Position numbers and translations under genes: made by a program. The notes beneath the pieces are model-generated. The model did not search any database, was not told the DNA's origin, and was given only the letters and a program-made list of their open reading frames with translations. From Bifidobacterium breve (GTDB lineage: Bacteria > Actinomycetota > Acidimicrobiia > Acidimicrobiales > Ilumatobacteraceae), in the NCBI GenBank assembly GCA_945889575.1, contig CAMDBY010000110.1, positions 1 to 5,866 on the forward strand: a stretch of 5,866 nt of DNA. Reading direction: 5' to 3'. This document shows positions 1 through 5,688 of this stretch, one piece after another (positions within the stretch are counted from its first letter, which is position 1; the number at the start of each line of letters is the position of its first letter).

Positions 1-816
1 CATGTCGTTTGCATGACTGGCGGTCTCAAGCCACAGATTGTCTGTGAGAGCTTCAACAAACTGTGCGGAGATGTATCGCATCTTCGACGGCAGTTGCGTG
101 TTTTGTTTCCGAATGAAACCAGACCGGTCAGAGGCAACACCCCGACGCAACAAAACAGCTTCGGCTCCGAACATTCCGTTCTTTGTGCCACCGAATGAGA
201 CTGCATCAACTCCTGCATCAAATGTAAAAGCACGGAATGTAGCTGCATCACCACCGAGTGACGCAGTTGCATTTGAAATTCGAGCGCCATCGAGATGAAC
301 CCTCATGCCGAACGAATGAGCGGTGTCGCACACTTCACGAATTTCTGCGATGGAATAGACCGTTCCGAGTTCAGTTGCCTGAGTAATTGAAACAACTCCA
401 GGCTGCACATGATGCACATTTCCCAAAACTGATGCAGCAGCGATGATGTGAGCAGGGGTCACTTTTGCGTCAGGGGAGTCAACGTCTTGCAGTTTGATTC
501 CCAACATGTGTTCAGGTGCACCGGTCTCGTCGACATGGATATGAGCCCATTCACTGCAGATCACAGACTCGGCAGCACGTAACAAACTTCCGAGTGCAAC
601 AATGTTTGAACCAGTGCCGTTGAACGTGAACAGAACGTCGACATCAGCACCGCATAATTCTTGGAACAGCGTCGTTGCGTGTTTCGTAATTTCATCTCCG
701 CCGTAAGCCATGACGTGCCCTGAGTTAGCCCGTTCGATGGCCGAGACGTACCGGGGGTGAGCGCCACTGAAATTGTCGCTTGCAAAAAATCGTTCAGGTG
801 CGGGAGGAAATGACAC
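1..816 (-). CDS. ltaE: Low-specificity L-threonine aldolase, 3' end cut by window edge
   Basis: PLP-dependent fold-type I enzyme that cleaves L-threonine and L-allo-threonine to glycine and acetaldehyde in the cytoplasm. I translated the minus strand: 272 residues are visible, against about 345 in the family, so roughly the last 70 lie beyond position 1. Seen in order: the SDNFSGAHP entry motif (13-21), a GTGSN loop (67-71) for the PLP phosphate, H92 expected to stack on the cofactor, HLDGAR (174-179) with the PLP-contacting Asp176 and Arg179, and FGGTKNGMFGAEA (208-220) with Lys212 as the Schiff-base lysine. The SKMRYISAQF stretch (244-253) resembles the Pseudomonas putida type of threonine aldolase. 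The start is GTG at 816. The frame is closed by a stop at 847-849, and no other start precedes the SDNFSG motif closely. No good Shine-Dalgarno is present, but a TAGTCT box sits 7 nt upstream, consistent with a leaderless mRNA. The gene is divergent from the small zinc-ribbon gene. The family call is firm; exact substrate preference cannot be read from sequence. Confidence 0.92.
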   Translation of the reverse strand, partial: MSFPPAPERFFASDNFSGAHPRYVSAIERANSGHVMAYGGDEITKHATTLFQELCGADVDVLFTFNGTGSNIVALGSLLRAAESVICSEWAHIHVDETGAPEHMLGIKLQDVDSPDAKVTPAHIIAAASVLGNVHHVQPGVVSITQATELGTVYSIAEIREVCDTAHSFGMRVHLDGARISNATASLGGDAATFRAFTFDAGVDAVSFGGTKNGMFGAEAVLLRRGVASDRSGFIRKQNTQLPSKMRYISAQFVEALTDNLWLETASHANDM

Positions 817-823
817 AACAATC

Positions 824-829
824 AGACTA
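824..829 (-). promoter_or_regulatory. Putative -10 box of a leaderless promoter for the threonine aldolase gene
   Basis: Read on the minus strand, TAGTCT fits the actinobacterial TANNNT pattern and ends 7 nt before the GTG at 816, so transcription could begin at or next to the start codon. No convincing -35 box was found. The motif is short and could occur by chance; its support is its position and the lack of a ribosome binding site. Confidence 0.35.
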
Positions 830-836
830 CCTGCCG

Positions 837-842
837 TACTAT
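837..842 (+). promoter_or_regulatory. Putative -10 box of a leaderless promoter for the zinc-ribbon gene
   Basis: TACTAT matches four of six TATAAT positions and the TANNNT pattern. It ends 6 nt before the ATG at 849, the spacing expected if the transcript starts at that A. It lies 7 bases from the oppositely oriented box of the threonine aldolase gene. No -35 at standard spacing is evident. This box is one reason for preferring the 849 start. Confidence 0.35.
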
Positions 843-848
843 TTCGTC

Positions 849-1226
849 ATGACGATATCCAAGGACATACCAGGGCAGCAGGGAATCGATAGGAGATGTC
901 GATGGTGCCGGCATGTTCTGGCGTCGTCAACTGGCCCTGGTCGACCAAAAGAATTCTGCAGCCAGCGATGTCGTCAATGGGACTGGGTATCGCGCCAACG
1001 CGCATCAGAGCTTGCATTATCGGAAAACGAACTGGTCATGACACGCGACGAACTCGATGCACTGAAGGACCAGATCTATGTCTTGCATTGCGCTCTGCAC
1101 GACGTACAAACAGATCTCGCATCACCACACCAAACCAAGGAAAGCTTGCTGGAGATGCTTGGCTGGCTGATGCAGGCAGCCGAACCCATCGCCGCCGCCT
1201 CATTGACTCCCGCTATACGCCCATAA
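849..1226 (+). CDS. Small zinc-ribbon / coiled-coil protein of unknown function
   Basis: A 125-residue protein with no function I can name. Near the N-terminus are four cysteines, C-x2-C (17, 20) and C-x3-C (37, 41), separated by a GPGRPKEFC loop (29-37). This arrangement probably binds zinc and resembles short actinobacterial proteins with a GRP-x-x-C-S-x-x-C-R motif. From about residue 48 to 90 the chain is rich in Leu, Glu, Asp and Gln with heptad-like spacing (ELALSENELVMTRDEL, then LDALKDQIYVL), suggesting a coiled coil. A last amphipathic helix covers about 94-117. There is no signal peptide or membrane segment. The start is uncertain: the frame is open from TTG 780, and ATG 810 lies 2 nt after GGGAGG, too close for a normal ribosome binding site, and would overlap the divergent aldolase start. 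ATG 849 avoids the overlap, sits 6 nt after a TACTAT box, and leaves 16 residues before the first cysteine. DNA or RNA binding or a scaffold role is possible but not shown. Confidence 0.7.
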   Translation: MTISKDIPGQQGIDRRCRWCRHVLASSTGPGRPKEFCSQRCRQWDWVSRQRASELALSENELVMTRDELDALKDQIYVLHCALHDVQTDLASPHQTKESLLEMLGWLMQAAEPIAAASLTPAIRP

Positions 1227-1307
1227 TCTCCGTTATGTAATTATCACTCTTAGAAAAGAACCATTCGCACAAAACCCTTGTCCCCGCAGACGATGAGACC
1301 AAACGCC

Positions 1308-1313
1308 TACAGT
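1308..1313 (+). promoter_or_regulatory. Putative -10 box of a leaderless promoter for the PLP lyase gene
   Basis: TACAGT fits TANNNT and ends exactly 6 nt before the ATG at 1320, so the transcript could begin at the start codon. No Shine-Dalgarno precedes ATG 1320 or the upstream alternatives TTG 1278 and ATG 1293. No clear -35 box is seen. The rest of the 1227-1319 gap shows no hairpin with a T-run that would serve as a terminator for the gene before it. Confidence 0.4.
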
Positions 1314-1319
1314 GCTCAT

Positions 1320-2570
1320 ATGCCCATTGCACAACTCGGTCCAGGACAAACTGCGCACGCCATTCTTGAACATCTGGAATCACTACGCACGAATGATGTG
1401 CGCTGGCGTGACGGCCGGTGTTTCACTCTTGCCTACAGTGCCGGGCCAGACGTGCTGGCGCTTGCTGAGGAGTCCTATCGTCGCTTCTCTGGTGAGAACG
1501 CCCTGAACACCAGTGCATTTCCTTCCCTGCGAACCATGCAACAAGAGGTCGTAGACATTGTCTCTGGCTGGACTCACGGCAATGACATCACAGCAGGCTT
1601 TATGACTTCAGGTGGCACCGAGAGCCTCGTGCTGGCAGTACGGTCCGCTCGCAAGCGTGCAGAGCGTGAGGGACGCAACCTGAAGCGAATGAACATGGTT
1701 CTCCCCTCGTCTGCACACGCTGCGTTTGAAAAGGGCGCTGACTACTTCGATGTTGAGAGTCGCCGCGTAGCGGTCGGTGCTGACTGGAAAGCAGACGTCA
1801 GTGCAATGCGTGACGCATGTGACGAAGAGACAATTCTGATTGTTGGATCTGCACCGCAGTATCCGCAGGGCGTTATCGATCCAATAGCAGCTATCGCTGA
1901 AATCGCTGCCCAGCGAAATATCAATTGCCACGTTGACGCATGCATGGGCGGAGTCACACTCACCTATCTGGAACGACTCGGAGAACCAATTGCGCCGTGG
2001 GATTTCCGATGTGACGGCGTCACTTCAATTTCCATAGATCTTCACAAGTATGGATACACGTCGAAGGGTTCAGGCGTTCTTCTTCATCGCAACAAAACAT
2101 TGCGTAGTGATCAAACATTTATCACTGATAATTGGCTCGGCGGAATGTACGGTTCGTCCGGAATTTTGGGAACAAAGTCTGGCGGCCCTATTGCATCGTC
2201 ATGGTCCGTCATGCATTATCTCGGCGATGATGGTTATGAACGCGTCACACAAAGTGCGCGCGAATCGACTATGCGTATTTACAAACATCTTGAATCACAT
2301 CCTGATTTAGTAGTTCGTGGACTCCCCGCTTCCACTCTCATCTCATTTGGCGCAAAGGACCCAATTCGTCATGACGTATTTGCCATCGCAGACCGTCTCA
2401 TTGCAGCGGGTTGGTATCTCGATAAACAGACCCCCCCTGCGAGCATTCACCTCACGGTGAACGCAGTTCATGCTCCCCTCGTCGACGAATTTTTATCTGA
2501 CCTAGATACGGCCATTCGGCAGGTTGGTTCAGAAAAAGGCACAAGTGGCTCATACGCCACAACAGAATGA
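1320..2570 (+). CDS. PLP-dependent decarboxylase/lyase, sphingosine-1-phosphate lyase-like
   Basis: A complete 416-residue fold-type I PLP enzyme of the group II decarboxylase superfamily, nearest to the sphingosine-1-phosphate lyase branch. Visible motifs: ENALNTSAFPSLRTMQ (59-74), typical of this branch; TSGGTES (96-102) for the PLP phosphate; SSAHAAF (130-136), whose His133 should stack on PLP; HVDACMGG (204-211) with Asp206 contacting the pyridine nitrogen; and SIDLHKYGYTSKGSGVLL (238-255), whose Lys243 is the Schiff-base lysine. The TDNWLGGMYGSSGILGTKSG stretch (269-288) matches the active-site loop of the lyases. Eukaryotic members carry an N-terminal membrane segment; none is present here, so the protein should be cytosolic. 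The frame is open from TTG 1278, but ATG 1320 is preferred because relatives begin at about this point and a TACAGT box lies 6 nt upstream. Members are often labelled aspartate aminotransferase family or glutamate decarboxylase. The true substrate (sphingoid phosphate, amino acid or other) cannot be set from sequence. Its stop lies just before the gcvP promoter region. Confidence 0.85.
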   Translation: MPIAQLGPGQTAHAILEHLESLRTNDVRWRDGRCFTLAYSAGPDVLALAEESYRRFSGENALNTSAFPSLRTMQQEVVDIVSGWTHGNDITAGFMTSGGTESLVLAVRSARKRAEREGRNLKRMNMVLPSSAHAAFEKGADYFDVESRRVAVGADWKADVSAMRDACDEETILIVGSAPQYPQGVIDPIAAIAEIAAQRNINCHVDACMGGVTLTYLERLGEPIAPWDFRCDGVTSISIDLHKYGYTSKGSGVLLHRNKTLRSDQTFITDNWLGGMYGSSGILGTKSGGPIASSWSVMHYLGDDGYERVTQSARESTMRIYKHLESHPDLVVRGLPASTLISFGAKDPIRHDVFAIADRLIAAGWYLDKQTPPASIHLTVNAVHAPLVDEFLSDLDTAIRQVGSEKGTSGSYATTE

Positions 2571-2592
2571 CCCCTCCCCCTTGCGCGCAGGC

Positions 2593-2598
2593 TACGGT
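2593..2598 (+). promoter_or_regulatory. Putative -10 box for the riboswitch-gcvP transcript
   Basis: TACGGT fits TANNNT and would place the transcript start near 2604-2606, a few bases before the first riboswitch stem at 2609. A weak -35 candidate, ATGACC at 2567-2572 (four of six positions of TTGACA, spacer 20), overlaps the stop codon of the preceding gene. An overlapping alternative is TATAGA at 2598-2603. No terminator is visible between the preceding gene and this site, so read-through from upstream is also possible. Confidence 0.4.
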
Positions 2599-2608
2599 AT
2601 AGAAAAAC

Positions 2609-2696
2609 GTCTACTTGGGAGAGCGTGTGCCGGCAACGGTTCACCGCCGAAGGAGCAACCACCCCGGAATCTCTCAGGCACAGGGACCAGGTAGAC
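2609..2696 (+). promoter_or_regulatory. Glycine riboswitch, aptamer 1
   Basis: Stem P1 pairs GTCTAC (2609-2614) with GTAGAC (2691-2696). The inner stem pairs GAGAG (2619-2623) with CTCTC (2671-2675). A hairpin at 2625-2644 has a GCAA tetraloop (2633-2636) and one T-T mismatch. The ligand-binding core includes GCCGAAGGAGCAA (2646-2658) and the CAGG following the inner stem. Confidence 0.9.
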
Positions 2697-2702
2697 ATCG
2701 AA

Positions 2703-2781
2703 CGCTGGAAAGAGAGGGCTTGCCCTCCACCGACGGGGAAAGCCATTTCAATGGCGAAGCTCTCAGGTAAAAAAGACAGCG
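2703..2781 (+). promoter_or_regulatory. Glycine riboswitch, aptamer 2
   Basis: Stem P1 pairs CGCTG (2703-2707) with CAGCG (2777-2781). The inner stem pairs AGAG (2711-2714) with CTCT (2760-2763). Two short hairpins follow: AGGG/CCCT (2715-2726) with a CTTG loop, and GCCAT/ATGGC (2742-2755) with a TTCA loop. The core strings CCGACGGGGAAAGCC and CTCTCAGG are intact. The 3' side of P1 ends 27 nt before the gcvP start, so this aptamer is best placed to act on the expression platform. Confidence 0.9.
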
Positions 2782-2821
2782 GGGGTCACAGAGTCAATCG
2801 GATTACTTATGACCTCTACCC
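2781..2821 (+). other. Possible start-codon-masking hairpin (riboswitch expression platform)
   Basis: GGTCA (2784-2788) can pair with TGACC (2810-2814), which includes the U and G of the gcvP start codon. The stem could extend through GGG (2781-2783) with CCC (2819-2821) across a 4-nt bulge. Such a hairpin would hide the start and could be opened by glycine binding. It shares only about one base with the second aptamer's P1, so the competition is not obvious. No Shine-Dalgarno is visible in 2789-2808. Confidence 0.3.
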
Positions 2822-5688
2822 CACGTTCACTCACGACGCCTAATTTTCATGCAGATCATTTCGCCCATCGCCACCTAGGCCTCAACGACACCGATAGAGC
2901 AACCATGTTGGCGGCTGTTGGGTTCAAGAGTTCGGAAGAACTTCTCGACGCAACAATCCCCTCTTCGATTCGTCTGCGCACTTCTATGGCGCTCGCATCG
3001 CCCTTGTCGGAGTCCGAAGTTTTACCAGTTCTTAAATCGAAGTTCGCAAATGATGTGAACCGAACATCGTTCATTGGTCAGGGTTATTACAACACAATCA
3101 CGCCAGCAGTCATTAAGAGAAATGTTTTGGAAAATCCAGCGTGGTACACCGCGTACACGCCATATCAACCAGAAATTAGTCAAGGTCGATTGGAAGCGAT
3201 TCTTAATTTTCAAACAATGGTGTCCGAACTCACGGGGCTTCCGTTAGCGAACGGTTCTCTCCTTGACGAAGCAACTGCAGTCGCCGAAGCAGTCACCATG
3301 GCTCACAGAGTTAGTAGGTCAAAATCGGATTCAGTTTTCGTAGACAGCAACACTCACCCGCAATCACTTGCAGTTCTCTCAACACGCCTAGAGCCAATCG
3401 GTATCACAATTCATTTGGGAGACGTCGCCACGTGTGATGCCTCGCTCTATTTCGCAATCGTTGTGTCAATGCCAGGAAGCGATGGACATATCCATTCATC
3501 TTCTGCACTCAGCTCTCTCAGCGCACAAGCCAGGGAAAACAAGGCAATCTCAATCGCTATTACAGATCTTCTCTCCTGCGCTCTCTTCACCCCTCCTGGA
3601 CAACTTGGTTTCGATATTGCAATTGGATCCTCCCAACGCTTCGGAGTGCCAATGGGCTTCGGTGGACCCCATGCTGCATTCATGGCCACGCGAGACGAAC
3701 ATGCGCGCGCACTACCAGGACGTTTGGTCGGTGTTAGTACCGACACAGAAGGACGGCCAGCATTGCGATTGGCTCTGCAGACCCGCGAACAACACATTCG
3801 TCGCGAAAAAGCCACGAGCAATATCTGTACCGCTCAAGTGCTACTTGCGAACATGGCAGGAATGTACGGGATTTGGCACGGCCCAGACGGCCTAAAAAGA
3901 ATTGCGCACCGAGTTCATGCTCACGCACTGACGATCGCAGCGTCATTTACACAGGCAGGATTAGCGGTTCGACATTCCGATTTCTTCGACACGGTGGCTT
4001 GCGACGTAGCCGATGCAGCCTCGGTAGTTCAACGTGCGCGTGACGCTGGTTTCAATATGCGATTGATCTCAGATACATCGTTCTCACTGAGCGTCGACGA
4101 GACAACTACAGAAGAGATTGTTTGTGATTTATTGAAATCACTAAATGTCTCTGTTGTACAGGCAGCCAAGGACTCAAGTGCCGAATCACTGTTCCGCACA
4201 GACTCATATATGAATCAAGCTGTGTTTCACCGCTATCACACAGAACACGAAATGCTTCGATATCTACGAGGTCTAGCCGACAAAGATCTTGCTCTTGATC
4301 GAACGATGATTCCTTTGGGATCTTGCACAATGAAACTGAATTCAACCACCGAGATGGAACCTGTCACGTGGCCAGAGTTTTCATCACTTCATCCGTATGT
4401 GCCGGCTGATGAATCACTCGGTATCCGAACAGTGCTTGCTGAACTAGAGGCCATGCTGGTCGAGATCACGGGGTACGACGCAGTAAGCCTTCAACCAAAC
4501 GCTGGAAGTCAAGGTGAGTTTGCTGGGCTGATGGCAATTCGTGCCTACCACCGCTCTCGAGGCGACCTTCAACGCACAATATGTCTTATTCCCTCTAGTG
4601 CCCATGGCACGAATGCAGCAAGCGCCGTGATGGCAGGCATGTCGGTGGTTGTCGTTAATTGCGATGACAACGGGAATGTTGACATTGCCGACTTAACCAA
4701 CAAAGCTGATCTTGCCGGCGACAAGCTCGCAGCAATTATGGTGACCTACCCATCGACGCACGGTGTATTCGAAGAAGCAATATCTGATATTTGCGACATC
4801 ATCCATCAGCATGGTGGCCAGGTGTATGTCGACGGAGCCAATCTCAACGCACTAGTTGGTACAGCCCAGCCCGGAAAATTTGGCGCTGACGTCAGCCACC
4901 TGAACCTTCATAAGACATTCTGTATCCCTCACGGTGGTGGCGGACCAGGCGTCGGACCTGTCGCTGTTCGCAGTCATCTCATACCGTTTCTTCCAAGTGA
5001 CCCATTGTCGCCATCATCAGGAATTGGTCCTGTGTCCGCTGCGAATTTCGGTTCTGCAAGTATCTGCGCCATTCCGTGGGTGTACATCTCGATGATGAGT
5101 GCAGATGGCTTGCTTCAAGCAACAGCAGATGCAATTTTGTCGGCCAATTACGTAGCGCGCCGACTCAATTCGTCCTACCCAGTTCTGTACACGGGTGCAA
5201 ACGGCACCATCGCACACGAATGCATTCTTAACGTAGGTGAAGTGATTAAGGGCTCAGGACTGTTGATCGATGATATTGCTAAGCGACTAATGGATTACGG
5301 GCTTCACGCCCCAACAATGAGTTTTCCAGTAGCCAATACCCTGATGGTTGAACCAACTGAAAGCGAGTCGCTTGCTGTAGTTGATCGATTCTGTGACGCA
5401 ATGATCAGTATCCGGCACGAAATATACATGGTTCTATCCGGCGCAATCACGGCTGAAGAGTCCGTTCTCCACCATGCACCTCACACGGTTGAGGATATTG
5501 CGGGAGATTGGAAACGTTCGTACAGCAGAGCTTCTGCGCTGTACCCACTCGCTCATCTCAGATCACGCAGCTATTACCCTTCAGTTTCTCGTATCGACGC
5601 AGCCTATGGAGATCGAAATCTGGTGTGTACCTGCGCACCGATTGAGCAGTACGCCATCAGTCTGGAAAACGCTACGGTGGGCTCGTGA
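2809..5688 (+). CDS. gcvP: Glycine dehydrogenase (decarboxylating), glycine cleavage system P-protein
   Basis: P-protein of the glycine cleavage system. It decarboxylates glycine on PLP and transfers the aminomethyl group to the lipoyl arm of the H-protein; acts in the cytoplasm with GcvT, GcvH and lipoamide dehydrogenase. At 959 residues it is full length and of the fused type, not the split GcvPA/GcvPB form. The N-terminal half shows FAHRHLG (18-24), FIGQGYYNT (88-96), YTPYQPEISQGRLE (116-129), NGSLLDEATA (148-157), QRFGVPMGFGGPHAAF (276-291) and LQTREQHIRREKATSNICTA (323-342). The catalytic C-terminal half shows PLGSCTMKLN (502-511), SAHGTNAASA (597-606) with the PLP-stacking His599, YVDGANLNA (673-681), and HLNLHKTFCIPHGGGGPG (697-714) with Schiff-base Lys702. 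The C-terminus has the usual SYYPSVSRIDAAYGDRNLVC ending. The start at ATG 2809 puts the first conserved motif at residue 18, as in relatives. No Shine-Dalgarno is visible and the riboswitch ends 27 nt upstream. The stop overlaps the next gene's start by 4 bases. gcvT and gcvH are not in the window. Confidence 0.98.
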   Translation: MTSTPRSLTTPNFHADHFAHRHLGLNDTDRATMLAAVGFKSSEELLDATIPSSIRLRTSMALASPLSESEVLPVLKSKFANDVNRTSFIGQGYYNTITPAVIKRNVLENPAWYTAYTPYQPEISQGRLEAILNFQTMVSELTGLPLANGSLLDEATAVAEAVTMAHRVSRSKSDSVFVDSNTHPQSLAVLSTRLEPIGITIHLGDVATCDASLYFAIVVSMPGSDGHIHSSSALSSLSAQARENKAISIAITDLLSCALFTPPGQLGFDIAIGSSQRFGVPMGFGGPHAAFMATRDEHARALPGRLVGVSTDTEGRPALRLALQTREQHIRREKATSNICTAQVLLANMAGMYGIWHGPDGLKRIAHRVHAHALTIAASFTQAGLAVRHSDFFDTVACDVADAASVVQRARDAGFNMRLISDTSFSLSVDETTTEEIVCDLLKSLNVSVVQAAKDSSAESLFRTDSYMNQAVFHRYHTEHEMLRYLRGLADKDLALDRTMIPLGSCTMKLNSTTEMEPVTWPEFSSLHPYVPADESLGIRTVLAELEAMLVEITGYDAVSLQPNAGSQGEFAGLMAIRAYHRSRGDLQRTICLIPSSAHGTNAASAVMAGMSVVVVNCDDNGNVDIADLTNKADLAGDKLAAIMVTYPSTHGVFEEAISDICDIIHQHGGQVYVDGANLNALVGTAQPGKFGADVSHLNLHKTFCIPHGGGGPGVGPVAVRSHLIPFLPSDPLSPSSGIGPVSAANFGSASICAIPWVYISMMSADGLLQATADAILSANYVARRLNSSYPVLYTGANGTIAHECILNVGEVIKGSGLLIDDIAKRLMDYGLHAPTMSFPVANTLMVEPTESESLAVVDRFCDAMISIRHEIYMVLSGAITAEESVLHHAPHTVEDIAGDWKRSYSRASALYPLAHLRSRSYYPSVSRIDAAYGDRNLVCTCAPIEQYAISLENATVGS

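Larger units (their letters stand above)
2605..2781 (+). promoter_or_regulatory. Tandem glycine riboswitch upstream of gcvP
   Basis: Two consecutive glycine aptamers joined by a 6-nt linker (2697-2702), in the leader of a glycine cleavage gene, the classic setting of this riboswitch class. Both show the family's conserved strings: GCCGAAGGAGCAA (2646-2658) and CTCTCAGG (2671-2678) in the first; CCGACGGGGAAAGCC (2730-2744) and GCTCTCAGGT (2759-2768) in the second. Closing stems can be drawn for both. In most bacteria glycine binding raises expression of the cleavage operon, so an ON switch is the expected behaviour; this is inferred. No terminator hairpin with a T-run lies between the second aptamer and the start codon, which favours control at translation. 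Confidence 0.95.

Noticed and set aside
802..812. GGGAGG immediately before ATG 810 as ribosome binding site and start of the zinc-ribbon gene
   Set aside because: Only 2 nt separate GGGAGG from the ATG, too close for normal use, and the bases also encode consecutive prolines of the divergent threonine aldolase. ATG 810 remains possible but is less favoured than ATG 849.
561..821. Minus-strand open frame beginning near the aldolase start
   Set aside because: It is a shifted frame over the threonine aldolase N-terminal half, whose own frame carries all expected family motifs.
1203..1227. TTGACT (1203-1208) with CATAAT (1222-1227) as a sigma-70 promoter for the lyase gene
   Set aside because: The spacer is only 13 nt and the -35 lies inside the preceding coding sequence; TACAGT at 1308 fits the gene start better.
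896..1240. Open frame on the plus strand, preceded by AGGAGA, overlapping the zinc-ribbon gene
   Set aside because: It lies in another frame of the zinc-ribbon gene, its product has no recognisable motif and an Arg-rich composition typical of a shadow frame, while the overlapping frame has a clear cysteine motif.
2468..2843. Open frames on both strands across the gcvP leader
   Set aside because: The region is explained by the tandem glycine riboswitch; the translated products show no motif and the conserved bases are structural RNA.
3434..3946. Several open frames on both strands inside gcvP
   Set aside because: All overlap strongly conserved P-protein sequence and have no independent start signals or motifs.
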